DNA of 64,000 nucleotides from a virus. Both the position numbers and the translations under genes were made by a program. Every line of letters begins with the position of its first letter. Position 1 is the stretch's first letter. Location of the stretch: the IMG/VR virus record IMGVR_UViG_3300046004_000591, positions 85,448 to 149,447 of that record; one strand, 5' to 3'. Below the pieces are notes generated by a model. The model saw only the letters and a list, made by a program, of their open reading frames with translations. It ran no database searches and was not told the DNA's origin. This document shows, one piece after another, positions 7,970 through 16,277 of this stretch.

Positions 7970-8158
7970 ATGAACGTTTCAATTAACAGTTCTTTATTGG
8001 GACAACTTGCTACATTTCACCCAGAAAGAGCCAGATGTAAAATCATATCCGAACCGTTCTTGACGGGTAACAATCATCACGTTAATATACTTGTACATTT
8101 CTTATCTACAAATAAGATACAACAAGTCTATGTATCAAGTTTAATCTTAGGTGGATGA
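7970..8158 (+). CDS. Hypothetical small protein
   Basis: 62 residues, no family recognised. It starts immediately after the upstream stop and has no clear ribosome site, implying translational coupling. Confidence 0.5.
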   Translation: MNVSINSSLLGQLATFHPERARCKIISEPFLTGNNHHVNILVHFLSTNKIQQVYVSSLILGG

Positions 8159-8159
8159 A

Positions 8160-8456
8160 ATGTGGTCGTATCTATTACAAGCAAATTACGCAATTATCGT
8201 TATCCTTTGTTATAGTTTGTATTATCTACAAAAACATGACAAAGATAAAATGTTCATTAACATTGCTGGTGGATTATTGATTGTCAGTTGTATCAGTGGA
8301 TTTCAAGTTCATTCTCAATATAAACTTGAACAAACCCATGACATTGAAATGACGTTCCAATACATCGACCAGATGTCACCATTAGAATTAAAAAACAAAT
8401 TAAAAACTTGTATGATTGATTCTGGTAATTGTACATTCGTTTTTGTACAAAAATGA
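8160..8456 (+). CDS. Small membrane protein
   Basis: 98 residues. Two hydrophobic segments (about 3-22 and 32-46) are followed by a polar domain with two cysteines (85 and 92). The ATG at 8160 is preceded by GGTGG. Topology suggests an inner-membrane protein with a small external domain. No family recognised. Confidence 0.55.
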   Translation: MWSYLLQANYAIIVILCYSLYYLQKHDKDKMFINIAGGLLIVSCISGFQVHSQYKLEQTHDIEMTFQYIDQMSPLELKNKLKTCMIDSGNCTFVFVQK

Positions 8457-8480
8457 TTCGTTGATTGGCATATAATTCCT

Positions 8481-8580
8481 CCATTATTTGTCCAATAATC
8501 CACTCTAGTGGAACGTTTCCATAATATGTCAATCAACTCTACATGATAAATCTAATCCATCTTAAAACAACAAATAATGG
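8481..8580 (+). repeat. U leader element, copy 6 (leader of the HD hydrolase)
   Basis: The ends CCATTATTTGT (8481-8491) and ACAAATAATGG (8570-8580) are perfectly complementary over 11 bp. An internal CCACTCTAGTGG forms a 4-bp hairpin where other copies have CCACTCTAATGG. The gene start lies only six bases past the 3' arm, with no Shine-Dalgarno sequence, so the folded leader may control translation. Confidence 0.7.
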
Positions 8581-8586
8581 TGTTAA

Positions 8587-9084
8587 ATGAACATTATCGA
8601 CGATGCGTTAAAATTTGCCACAGAACAACATCAAGGTCAATTCAGAAGAAAGACTGGTAAAGAATATATCACTCATCCTATTCATGTAGCAGAATTGTTA
8701 CGCAAATATAAAACATCTAAGAACATCGAATCATTGGTTTCTGTTTGTCTATTACATGACGTACAAGAAGACTGTGAAGTATCTAACGATGAAATCAGAA
8801 CGAGATTTGGGGATCTGATTGCCAACCTAGTTGATGAGATGACTTCCGACGATGAACAAATTAAAATTATTGGTAAGACTAATTACCTGATGTTGAAATT
8901 AGTTTCGATGTCATCTTACGGACTTACCATTAAATTAGTTGATAGATTATCGAATGTAATGGATTGTCCATCTGATAATTATAAGAAATCAACAATTCAG
9001 ATTATTCAATATCTAAGACAGAATCGAAATATGAATAAGACACAATCAACTATTTGTTTGGATATCTTACTGGAGTGTATCTAA
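8587..9084 (+). CDS. SpoT/MESH1-type HD-domain hydrolase
   Basis: 165 residues. The arrangement QHQGQFRRKTGKEYITHPIHV, LLHDVQED, LVDRLSNV gives the H...HD...D metal-binding set of (p)ppGpp 3'-pyrophosphohydrolases. MESH1-type enzymes are about 180 residues, so this is a stand-alone hydrolase without a synthetase domain. A plausible role is to remove the host stringent-response alarmone during infection; other nucleotide substrates are possible. Its start sits directly behind a U element. Confidence 0.8.
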   Translation: MNIIDDALKFATEQHQGQFRRKTGKEYITHPIHVAELLRKYKTSKNIESLVSVCLLHDVQEDCEVSNDEIRTRFGDLIANLVDEMTSDDEQIKIIGKTNYLMLKLVSMSSYGLTIKLVDRLSNVMDCPSDNYKKSTIQIIQYLRQNRNMNKTQSTICLDILLECI

Positions 9085-9530
9085 TGACAATCAGACAATC
9101 AACTAAGATGACCAATGAAGAATTGTTAATGGGTATATTGAGTACAACCAAATACATTCTACAAAATTCGTTAGATGAATCTCAAGAAATCGATGATGAC
9201 TATATACAACGACGTATTGATTACATTCAAGTTGCTATTGACGACATAAATGACGACAGACAAATCAAAGATGAAAATGTAGTTATCAGCGAATCCCATT
9301 TAATGATGAAATTACATTTCAAACCATCTCATGAACAGATATTGGAATTTGCTGATAAGAACAAAATCGTGTTAACAGAATATGCCAAAATCAATCTGAT
9401 TGAGACCGAAGATAAGTCAAGACCGTATTGGAGAATCTTAGCTTCATTTAAAAGGATTTCTAAAGAACATCAATTAGCTTTAAAATTAACTGAACATTTT
9501 ATGAGAACAGGACAATTCAAATATGAATAA
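9084..9530 (+). CDS. Hypothetical protein
   Basis: 148 residues, no family recognised. The start overlaps the upstream stop (TAATG), with GGAG nine bases before. Predicted mostly helical in the first half, with a mixed alpha/beta second half. Confidence 0.6.
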   Translation: MTIRQSTKMTNEELLMGILSTTKYILQNSLDESQEIDDDYIQRRIDYIQVAIDDINDDRQIKDENVVISESHLMMKLHFKPSHEQILEFADKNKIVLTEYAKINLIETEDKSRPYWRILASFKRISKEHQLALKLTEHFMRTGQFKYE

Positions 9531-9741
9531 TATACAACGCGATATTGAAAATCTTATTTGCGAAATTCAACAATTTGATAGAAGAATTTTAGACCATAAT
9601 CGTTATTATTCCCAATTCTTCGATAGAACAAAACAAAATGTTGAAATTTTAACGAACAATTCGGAATCAATTAATGAAATTATTGATGGAATTGTTAAAC
9701 ATCTATCGGAATTGAAAGGAATATTAACAAATGAAAAGTAA
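9523..9741 (+). CDS. Small coiled-coil protein
   Basis: 72 residues with heptad-like spacing of hydrophobics across most of the length (IENLICEIQQFDRRIL; NEIIDGIVKHLSELKGIL). A short coiled coil or oligomerisation module; function unknown. Confidence 0.55.
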   Translation: MNNIQRDIENLICEIQQFDRRILDHNRYYSQFFDRTKQNVEILTNNSESINEIIDGIVKHLSELKGILTNEK

Positions 9742-9931
9742 AACAGTTGGATGGATTATCTTGGTGGCATTATCGTTCATCTTAGGGTATATTGGGGGAT
9801 TTCCATTATTAGATTGTATCTTTAAAATGGTGTTGATATTTGGTGGAACTTGGTTATTTTATCAAAGTATCAATTTAATTGAAGGTGGTAAATTCGGCGA
9901 ATTAAGACAATTTGATAAAGAATGGTATTGA
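9731..9931 (+). CDS. Two-helix membrane protein
   Basis: 66 residues with hydrophobic segments at about 5-25 and 28-46 and a charged C-terminus (GELRQFDKEWY). It overlaps its neighbour by 11 bases, with AAAGGA upstream. No family recognised. Confidence 0.55.
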   Translation: MKSKTVGWIILVALSFILGYIGGFPLLDCIFKMVLIFGGTWLFYQSINLIEGGKFGELRQFDKEWY

Positions 9932-9932
9932 T

Positions 9933-10091
9933 ATGAACATTAAAATCGAAACGTATTCCAGTTATGAAATTTGCGAACGACAAGTGGAATACATGATTGA
10001 AAATGGATACAAAGTTATTGGATTCTCTCATCATTTAGATGATGGATTAAATTCTACAACATTTACAATAATGTATCAGGAAGTCAAATGA
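9933..10091 (+). CDS. 52-residue hypothetical protein
   Basis: Reads MNIKIETYSSYEICERQVEY and continues to MYQEVK. It fills the gap between two genes in phase with the operon and ends in an ATGA overlap with the next gene. The alternating pattern at both ends suggests a small beta-alpha-beta fold. Confidence 0.5.
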   Translation: MNIKIETYSSYEICERQVEYMIENGYKVIGFSHHLDDGLNSTTFTIMYQEVK

Positions 10092-10285
10092 AACTGAACA
10101 TTAAAATTGATAACAGAACTGTAATTCCATTCAGCGATAACTTCGCTAGATTCAGAAGTTATCTGATGAAACATACTGGTCTATCTAAAGACGATATAGT
10201 GAAGGAATCTGATGATTGTTACCTCATACGGAATCAAATCTTTGGTTATAATGATTGTATTATTTGCGCAGGCAATGATTATTGA
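10088..10285 (+). CDS. Hypothetical small protein
   Basis: 65 residues, no family recognised. AGGAAG precedes the start and the gene overlaps the preceding stop by four bases. Confidence 0.5.
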   Translation: MKLNIKIDNRTVIPFSDNFARFRSYLMKHTGLSKDDIVKESDDCYLIRNQIFGYNDCIICAGNDY

Positions 10286-10327
10286 TGTTGGAATTGTTGA
10301 ACGATTACAAACAGTATTTGGTGTACA

Positions 10328-10534
10328 ATGAAAAAATTTAAATTAGAATTATCTTACGGTTCCACAAAACTTATTGATGAACAAGGAATCTCATCAACTA
10401 TATTCTACAAAGGAACATTGGAAAAGAACAGACTGAAGACATTGGCTGATTGGTTACATGATAGAAATTATGTAATCACAAAGATGACAAGAACAGAATT
10501 AGAAGTAATCATTGAATCTCAATTAGGAATTTAA
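10328..10534 (+). CDS. Hypothetical small protein
   Basis: 68 residues, basic N-terminal strand region (KKFKLELSYGSTKLIDEQGI) followed by two short helices. No family recognised. Confidence 0.5.
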   Translation: MKKFKLELSYGSTKLIDEQGISSTIFYKGTLEKNRLKTLADWLHDRNYVITKMTRTELEVIIESQLGI

Positions 10535-10535
10535 C

Positions 10536-10790
10536 ATGAGCAAATTTACAGAAGAACAAATCAAAGAAGCAAACCAACAGATCGCAGAATTACTTGATGG
10601 TGCTTATACCAATATCAATAAAGCTGAAGCAATTGCCAATGAATTTGGTTTAGAATTTGATTGGGATCTCGAATATGGTATGAATGGGACATTTTATGGC
10701 ACTGGGTATAAACCAAGCTGGGCTGCATCAGATGACGATTGGATTTCGTCTGACAATCAAGGTTGGAATCCAAGCTCGCAAAGTTGTTAA
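10536..10790 (+). CDS. Hypothetical acidic protein
   Basis: 84 residues: a helical N-terminal half and a tryptophan/serine-rich, acidic C-terminal half (SWAASDDDWISSDNQGWNPS). Possibly a small virion or host-interaction protein. No family recognised. Confidence 0.55.
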   Translation: MSKFTEEQIKEANQQIAELLDGAYTNINKAEAIANEFGLEFDWDLEYGMNGTFYGTGYKPSWAASDDDWISSDNQGWNPSSQSC

Positions 10791-10815
10791 TTAAAACAAT
10801 AACATAGAGGTCACT

Positions 10816-11739
10816 ATGATCCATCAAATAGTTCATATAGGAAGTTACGCTTTATCGCAACATCTTGATATTGGTAGAGAACCAAGAGATTCGGATAAGA
10901 TTATGAAATGGGATACTTATTGTAAATACATTGGATTGTTGAAACAACATAAAACAATTCGTGCATGTTACCCCACCAATAATGGTAAGAAACAAATTGT
11001 AAAATATGACGATAAAATTGTTGAAATTGAAATTGCTTGGCAAGGTTCAACAGCGGAAATGATTCTTAATCGATACAAAAATACAATTGTCGACCAACCG
11101 GATAGAGAAATTATTATCAACACTATCGCAGATTTGGATCTACTATATGAATTAAAGATGAGTCATCGTTACCTCAAGAATTCGCCGCATTTCCATAAGA
11201 CAATGAATGACATTAAGTTAATGGAAGCTGCTGGTGCCGTTATTGAAGACAAGGAATTCTTTGAACGTAGAGAAAAAGAAACGTATAATTACAAACATCC
11301 GGTATTGAATGTAGATAAGAATATGTTCTTCAAGGATGAAACTTACAATTTTTATCAACACGATGACATTCATGAATCGGTCAAAATTGGAGAACAACCT
11401 GCGTATAAGATGATTATCGAAGAAGGTCAACAAGTTAAATGTTCATTGGATAAATGGAATACATTAACTGAACAACAACGATTACATTGCGCGTTAGAAG
11501 AATGTTATGTATTATCATTGGAACGCGGGTTGATACCAAATGAATTTAAGACGGATCCAAAGAAGACATTTGATATTGCTCTTGTTAAAGTCTGTACGAG
11601 TATTACGTCTGGTTGGTTCAGAGAATGGTGTTGGAGAAATTATGATTTGATTAAAGAAAATTATAATGAAGACTATTGTATTAAATTCAAAAATGCGTTA
11701 GAATTAAATCTTATTAGAAAATTCAAAGAGGACGATTGA
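10816..11739 (+). CDS. Nucleotidyltransferase-like phage protein
   Basis: 307 residues. The opening HIGSYAL...REPRDSDKIM, with EIEIAW some 45 residues later, follows the GS...DxD...(D/E) layout of the pol-beta nucleotidyltransferase fold, here with DSD. The rest is helical and contains conserved-looking HCALEECYVLSLER. I recall related proteins of unknown role in large phages. Whether it transfers nucleotides is uncertain. AGAGGT lies upstream; it is the largest gene of this accessory run. Confidence 0.55.
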   Translation: MIHQIVHIGSYALSQHLDIGREPRDSDKIMKWDTYCKYIGLLKQHKTIRACYPTNNGKKQIVKYDDKIVEIEIAWQGSTAEMILNRYKNTIVDQPDREIIINTIADLDLLYELKMSHRYLKNSPHFHKTMNDIKLMEAAGAVIEDKEFFERREKETYNYKHPVLNVDKNMFFKDETYNFYQHDDIHESVKIGEQPAYKMIIEEGQQVKCSLDKWNTLTEQQRLHCALEECYVLSLERGLIPNEFKTDPKKTFDIALVKVCTSITSGWFREWCWRNYDLIKENYNEDYCIKFKNALELNLIRKFKEDD

Positions 11740-11740
11740 T

Positions 11741-12169
11741 ATGAGCGATAAAATTATTGAATCTGGTTATTATGTTGAACTTACCACTTGGGAAAATGAT
11801 GGAGATAATTACAAAACAGAAACTCACACTGGATTAGAATGGTCGGAAGTATTATTCTTGAATGAAATATACAAAAAGTTTAATTCTGGATACAAATCGA
11901 ACAGTTTCGATAATACGTTTGGTAATCGAGAAATTTGTGATATCGAACAATCTGTTATTGATTGGTTTAAATCTTTACCAGAATACATTAAAAATGCTGC
12001 GTCTCAGAATAATGAAATTGATGATTATTGTATATTAGAATTGATTGAAGAATTTGTTGATGTATGGAATGATGGTGAAAAATATCGAGTGGTTGATTCA
12101 ATCAAAGTTTGGTATAACCCAGAAACAATTACTATGACTGATGTAACAGAGGTTTTAAACAATGATTAG
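11741..12169 (+). CDS. Hypothetical acidic protein
   Basis: 142 residues, acidic (DDYCILELIEEFVDVWNDGE), no family recognised. It follows the previous gene by one base, with GAGGA upstream. Confidence 0.55.
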   Translation: MSDKIIESGYYVELTTWENDGDNYKTETHTGLEWSEVLFLNEIYKKFNSGYKSNSFDNTFGNREICDIEQSVIDWFKSLPEYIKNAASQNNEIDDYCILELIEEFVDVWNDGEKYRVVDSIKVWYNPETITMTDVTEVLNND

Positions 12170-12671
12170 AATGGGATGGATTCATCAACGCAATGACGAT
12201 TATAAAACGCCATATTCTATCATCCAAAATAATTATAATGGTGTTGTATCATATTCTGTTTACAATAAAGATGGATGTATCTGTTCGCATTTAACAATAC
12301 AAGATGCATTAGAAAAAACGTTTGAATGTCCGTCAAATTTTTTTGTAAAATGGGATCTTAGATTAGAAGTTGGTAAGAAGTATCGTAGAAGAAATGATTC
12401 AATTGTGAAAATAATTGGAACCAATAATCAAGGCGATAGATTTACAAATGGACAAGGTGATTATTGGAATAAAAATGGTTCATGGTTGGAAGGAGAAGAA
12501 CGACCTCATCAATATGATTTAATTGAAGAAATTGAACGTGTTAAATCTGATACAAAAGATATTGGTCTTCTCAAGATTATCCTAAAAGAGTCAATCAACA
12601 ATAGAATTGAAACTGGTAAAGAAATTCCTGTTGAATGGATTGTAGAGTATAACAAAATTATTGGATCATAA
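12162..12671 (+). CDS. Hypothetical protein
   Basis: 169 residues. The middle (LEVGKKYRRRNDSIVKIIGT, then GDYWNKNGSWLEGEERPHQYDL) resembles a small SH3-like or barrel module found in phage proteins; the C-terminal 40 residues are helical. Function unknown. Overlaps the preceding gene by eight bases. Confidence 0.55.
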   Translation: MIRMGWIHQRNDDYKTPYSIIQNNYNGVVSYSVYNKDGCICSHLTIQDALEKTFECPSNFFVKWDLRLEVGKKYRRRNDSIVKIIGTNNQGDRFTNGQGDYWNKNGSWLEGEERPHQYDLIEEIERVKSDTKDIGLLKIILKESINNRIETGKEIPVEWIVEYNKIIGS

Positions 12672-12672
12672 T

Positions 12673-12816
12673 ATGGAACAGATTATTGTATTAGGATTTT
12701 TTATTATTTTTCTGGGAATGATTTCTTGGTTGTTTAAAACATTAGGTCTTATTTTAACTGGAATATTGATGATTGTTATCGCTTGTCTAGTTATGTATAA
12801 TGAGGACAAACTATGA
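12673..12816 (+). CDS. 47-residue membrane protein
   Basis: Begins MEQIIVLGFFIIFLGMISWL and contains two hydrophobic helices, ending YNEDKL. It starts one base after the upstream stop and ends in an ATGA overlap. A very small inner-membrane protein of unknown function. Confidence 0.55.
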   Translation: MEQIIVLGFFIIFLGMISWLFKTLGLILTGILMIVIACLVMYNEDKL

Positions 12817-12944
12817 CATTAGATGAATACATTAAAATGTACATTGATGAATATGGTTCAAGATACGACAATTTCAATGAAGCGACCAAACAATTATTCA
12901 TCAGAAATTGTACGGAAGAATACAAAAAGAAATTCAAGGTGTAA
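12813..12944 (+). CDS. 43-residue hypothetical protein
   Basis: MTLDEYIKMYIDEYGSRYDN starts a short, charged, probably helical protein ending KKFKV. AATGAGGAC lies upstream. No family recognised. Confidence 0.5.
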   Translation: MTLDEYIKMYIDEYGSRYDNFNEATKQLFIRNCTEEYKKKFKV

Positions 12945-13013
12945 AACGAATCCATTTTAATAAATAATATCATACAATGAGAAATGTTTTCATTGACCGT
13001 TTGGGGAGATAGT

Positions 13014-13397
13014 ATGACAGATTTAATTGTAACAAGAAATGATAATCGAAATAATGGTAACGAGAATTCTAATGATGAACATACAAATGAATGTGTTCCA
13101 TATGAAGGGGAATCAACTTGTTGTAAAATAAAACGAGTTGATGTATCAGATTCTTGTGGTCAATACTTTTCATTTGATTTATCTAAGGTTCCGATTATCA
13201 ACATTTACATGGCTACTGGTTGCGAAAACACTATTGTGATATTGTTGGAATTCATCAACAATAAACAATATAAATTCTATACCAACAGAGTCAATCGCAA
13301 GAACAAACATGTCCAAGCAGTTTTCTTAAACAATCAAACATTCACTCAATTTATCGAAGACTTAGGATTAGACTATAATGTTGGACTATATCTATAA
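13014..13397 (+). CDS. Hypothetical protein with polar N-terminus
   Basis: 127 residues. GGGGAG precedes the ATG at 13014. The first 40 residues are asparagine-rich and unstructured, followed by a cysteine pair (ESTCCKIKR) and a beta-rich domain. No family recognised. Confidence 0.55.
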   Translation: MTDLIVTRNDNRNNGNENSNDEHTNECVPYEGESTCCKIKRVDVSDSCGQYFSFDLSKVPIINIYMATGCENTIVILLEFINNKQYKFYTNRVNRKNKHVQAVFLNNQTFTQFIEDLGLDYNVGLYL

Positions 13398-13473
13398 CAT
13401 AGCATTTTTAATTTTCAACGTAGTCGTTATATTTTACGCTGGATATCTTACAACATACAAATACGAAAAATAA
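13378..13473 (+). CDS. 31-residue membrane peptide
   Basis: MLDYIYNIAFLIFNVVVIFY forms one transmembrane helix and KYEK closes it. It overlaps the preceding gene by 20 bases. No strong ribosome site, so confidence is moderate. Confidence 0.4.
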   Translation: MLDYIYNIAFLIFNVVVIFYAGYLTTYKYEK

Positions 13474-13476
13474 ATT

Positions 13477-13629
13477 ATGATGAAATTTCTAATTGGGATA
13501 ATTGTTACATTATTGGCTGTTTCTTTAATCTATAAACCGTTATTCTTAATGTTGATTGTTGTCATTATAACATCATTGATTATTAATTACCAATTAAAAC
13601 ATGAAGATAAACGAACTACTGCAAAATAA
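13477..13629 (+). CDS. 50-residue membrane protein
   Basis: Two hydrophobic stretches (IIVTLLAVSLIY and LFLMLIVVIITSLII) and a basic tail. It begins ATGATG and overlaps the next gene by 29 bases in another frame, an unusually long overlap for this operon. Confidence 0.45.
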   Translation: MMKFLIGIIVTLLAVSLIYKPLFLMLIVVIITSLIINYQLKHEDKRTTAK

Positions 13630-14119
13630 AGATTTATACAGAGAATGTCCTGATGAAGGTACATTATATCCGCAAGACGGTTATGTATTCAGATTAGATG
13701 AATGGAAGACGGATTATCTTTGGTTCTATGCAACATTGGATGATAGATATTACGTTGTTATCACTTCTGATGGTATGAAATTTACAATTAAAGAAGACAC
13801 AGAAATTCATATTGTTAAAGATATAATGGAAGTCGAATGTCAATTAACAATGAAACAAGACCATAATGACCAATGGTTCTTCTACAAAGAACGTAAATTT
13901 GTATTTGGGTATTGTCATGACCCTGATATTGAATTGAAATTAATTGAATCTCTGGTTGATTTATTCCAAGCAAAGAACATCGACATTCTATACAAATACA
14001 ATCAAATCGAATTCAATGTTAATCTCAGAGGATGTTTTGAAGATACGGTATATGATTTAGTTAGTTTTGGGTTGATTTCAAAAGAACAATTCGTCTCATG
14101 GTATAATCTTTATCAATAA
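13601..14119 (+). CDS. Hypothetical protein
   Basis: 172 residues, soluble, no family recognised. Aromatic-rich beta segments (DYLWFYATLDDRYYVVI) are followed by a helical C-terminal half. It ends the operon section at a clear terminator. Confidence 0.6.
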   Translation: MKINELLQNKDLYRECPDEGTLYPQDGYVFRLDEWKTDYLWFYATLDDRYYVVITSDGMKFTIKEDTEIHIVKDIMEVECQLTMKQDHNDQWFFYKERKFVFGYCHDPDIELKLIESLVDLFQAKNIDILYKYNQIEFNVNLRGCFEDTVYDLVSFGLISKEQFVSWYNLYQ

Positions 14120-14122
14120 TTC

Positions 14123-14157
14123 AAACCGATATGTTAATTGCATATCGGTTTCTTTTT
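14123..14157 (+). terminator. Rho-independent terminator
   Basis: AAACCGATATG pairs with CATATCGGTTT and is followed by CTTTTT. It closes the operon that began at 4917 or 7215. Confidence 0.85.
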
Positions 14158-14167
14158 GGAATTTAAA

Positions 14168-14359
14168 ATGTTAATACAAATCATATTAAAGGAACGAACC
14201 AATACGTTTCCTATATCAATACCAGTTGATGAAAATACGGATACCAAAATGATTATAGAAAATGTATCTAATATTAGAAATCATTATCGTTCTCAAGGAT
14301 ACACTGTTTCTAATATAACGGTATTCAATTCATTTGGGACAATCATATATTATGTCTAA
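14168..14359 (+). CDS. Hypothetical small protein
   Basis: 63 residues. The start at 14168 is chosen because an upstream start at 14138 would lie inside the terminator. A beta-alpha-beta pattern (LIQIILKERTNTFPISIPVD) is visible. No family recognised. Confidence 0.5.
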   Translation: MLIQIILKERTNTFPISIPVDENTDTKMIIENVSNIRNHYRSQGYTVSNITVFNSFGTIIYYV

Positions 14360-14537
14360 CAAAATTGTACCATTTTATCCTATATACACCAAACCTCCTT
14401 GTCAATTAATTGAATACATTGAAGAACCATTTGATGATGGATTTGGTCATACTGGAATTGTAAGAACAGCAGTGTATCTCGATAAACATAAGAAACAACA
14501 AAAATGTACGGCACAGGTAATTTGGCATGGAAACTAA
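14352..14537 (+). CDS. Hypothetical small protein
   Basis: 61 residues, proline-rich N-terminus (VPFYPIYTKPPCQL), no family recognised. Overlaps the upstream gene by eight bases and the next by 11. Confidence 0.45.
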   Translation: MSNKIVPFYPIYTKPPCQLIEYIEEPFDDGFGHTGIVRTAVYLDKHKKQQKCTAQVIWHGN

Positions 14538-14868
14538 AATCAAAGACTTACTAGATGCAATACAAAATGATGTCGTTACATTCAAAATTGCCAAAGTAAT
14601 TCTATCGGATGTATTCAATACCGACAAATCTGTTGACCAAATAATTGATGACAAAGGACTACGTCGATTAGATGGTAATGATACTCAACGTATCCGAACA
14701 CTACTATACCAATTATTGAATAAAAACATAGAATCAATAGATTACAATAACAGAACAACATTTGTTAAAGATTTGACTATGTTATTCATGAAACATACAA
14801 ATGGTAGGTACAATCCAGAAATTGTACAATCGTTGGTCTTGAAAATTTGGGATATGGATTACTCATGA
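14527..14868 (+). CDS. Hypothetical helical protein
   Basis: 113 residues, almost entirely helical and charged. No family recognised. Ends in an ATGA overlap. Confidence 0.55.
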   Translation: METKIKDLLDAIQNDVVTFKIAKVILSDVFNTDKSVDQIIDDKGLRRLDGNDTQRIRTLLYQLLNKNIESIDYNNRTTFVKDLTMLFMKHTNGRYNPEIVQSLVLKIWDMDYS

Positions 14869-15101
14869 ACTCGTTTGATATTCTATGGGAATTAAAATAC
14901 AAACAACTCAACAAAAGAAGACGTTATAAATGGTTTGATAGATTTGAATCCAAATTCAACCATTCAAGATTTTATACTTTCAGAGAGAAAACCTCTAACA
15001 TGTATTTCAAAATACATTTTGGGGCCGTTAGATATTCTGTATGCAAAGATAGACGTTACAATATGAAAATGAATTGTCTTGAACGTTGTACAGATAGATA
15101 A
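14865..15101 (+). CDS. Small basic protein
   Basis: 78 residues, strongly basic (LNKRRRYKWFDRFESKF), with a predicted nucleic-acid-binding character from charge alone. No family recognised. Confidence 0.5.
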   Translation: MNSFDILWELKYKQLNKRRRYKWFDRFESKFNHSRFYTFREKTSNMYFKIHFGAVRYSVCKDRRYNMKMNCLERCTDR

Positions 15102-15154
15102 TCCTTTCTAAGATTCAGTCAATAGAGTAAAATTATATTTTTATTGGAGGTGAC

Positions 15155-15502
15155 ATGAAATTCGCAGTTGTTGGTTCAAGAAACATCACAGATTATGAAT
15201 ATGTTGTAAATATATTAAAACAATATGAAATATCTCATATTGTTTCTGGTGGGGCAAATGGTATTGATTCCATGGCAGAACAATATGCCAATGAACATAA
15301 CATTCCCACCACAATCTATAAACCAGATTGGAAGAAATATGGCAGAGGTGCTGGATTTGTCAGAAATAAACAAATCATTGATGATTCAGATTGCGTCATT
15401 GCCATCTGGGACGGCGTATCTAAAGGTACAAAGAATTCAATAGACCATGCTAAAAAACAAAACAAACAACTATTCATATGGAATGAGAATGCTATCTTTT
15501 AA
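15155..15502 (+). CDS. SLOG-family protein (DUF2493/YspA type)
   Basis: 115 residues. VVGSRNIT, IVSGGANGIDSMAEQYA, PDWKKYGRGAGFVRNKQI and IWDGVSKGT are the hallmark segments of the small SLOG (Rossmann-like) proteins that bind nucleotide-derived ligands. GGAGGTGAC precedes the start. It overlaps the following phosphoribosyltransferase gene, so the two are probably co-translated and may share nucleotide metabolism. Confidence 0.85.
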   Translation: MKFAVVGSRNITDYEYVVNILKQYEISHIVSGGANGIDSMAEQYANEHNIPTTIYKPDWKKYGRGAGFVRNKQIIDDSDCVIAIWDGVSKGTKNSIDHAKKQNKQLFIWNENAIF

Positions 15503-16277
15503 AGAATACAATGAATTGCTAGAAGCAATCAAACAAACTGACTCTGGTCTACAATTCAACTACTCCGACAAACAAGGCATATCCACTAAATTTGGTAAGA
15601 CTAAATCGTTCGACCCGTATGTATCAAAAGGTTCCAATGTAAATGGCGTTCCAATTTATTCTATCTACAAGACCACAAAAGATGAATATGTGGATGTCAC
15701 TTCTGTAATCAAACAATTAAAGAAACAACAAAATCTATCTCCTGATGATTATACAAATTTCATCAGGAGAACCGCAATCTATATCTCGTACAAAATCTTA
15801 ACCAAATCTAATGACCATCAGCTGGTAGATGTAATCATCACTCCTGATTCAACATCCTCCATCCTAGATGACCTAATTGTTGAATTGAAATCAAGGAATC
15901 CGCATATCTCGTTTGTCCCAAAATTATATGTCAAAAATGAAATCTCTAAAATTGAAATAGACAAAAATCATCCTAAGATTTCTCCCAGCATCATCAGGTC
16001 GCTAGAATATGGTCTAAAACGAGCAAATGATAAAGACTCTTTCCAAATGAAAGACTTCAATAAACGCGACACCAAATTCCTCCAAAACTTCTACAAATTA
16101 AAAGACGATCCCAAAATTGGCAAACTAAGGAACTCCACTGTATTAGTCCTAGATGACCTTATCGCTTCTGGTACCACCCTGAATTCCTTAATCAAAGATG
16201 TTGTTGACCTAAAATCCATATTAGACGATGAAGATTCAACTTCCACAATCTTTGGATTAACCATCTTTAAAACCTAA
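15489..16277 (+). CDS. Phosphoribosyltransferase-like protein with capsid-targeting N-terminus
   Basis: 262 residues starting MLSFKEYNELLEAIKQ; GGA lies seven bases before. The first 12 residues match the capsid-targeting signal and end in LLE, a prohead-protease-like site. The C-terminal domain has the PRPP-binding motif VLVLDDLIASGTTL (about residues 217-230) of type I phosphoribosyltransferases. The substrate is not predictable. The combination suggests an enzyme packaged in the head and injected. The gene overlaps the SLOG gene by 14 bases. Confidence 0.7.
   Translation: MLSFKEYNELLEAIKQTDSGLQFNYSDKQGISTKFGKTKSFDPYVSKGSNVNGVPIYSIYKTTKDEYVDVTSVIKQLKKQQNLSPDDYTNFIRRTAIYISYKILTKSNDHQLVDVIITPDSTSSILDDLIVELKSRNPHISFVPKLYVKNEISKIEIDKNHPKISPSIIRSLEYGLKRANDKDSFQMKDFNKRDTKFLQNFYKLKDDPKIGKLRNSTVLVLDDLIASGTTLNSLIKDVVDLKSILDDEDSTSTIFGLTIFKT

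Noticed and set aside
10285-10341. 18-codon frame between two small genes
   Set aside because: No ribosome site, and it overlaps the next start; probably spacer.
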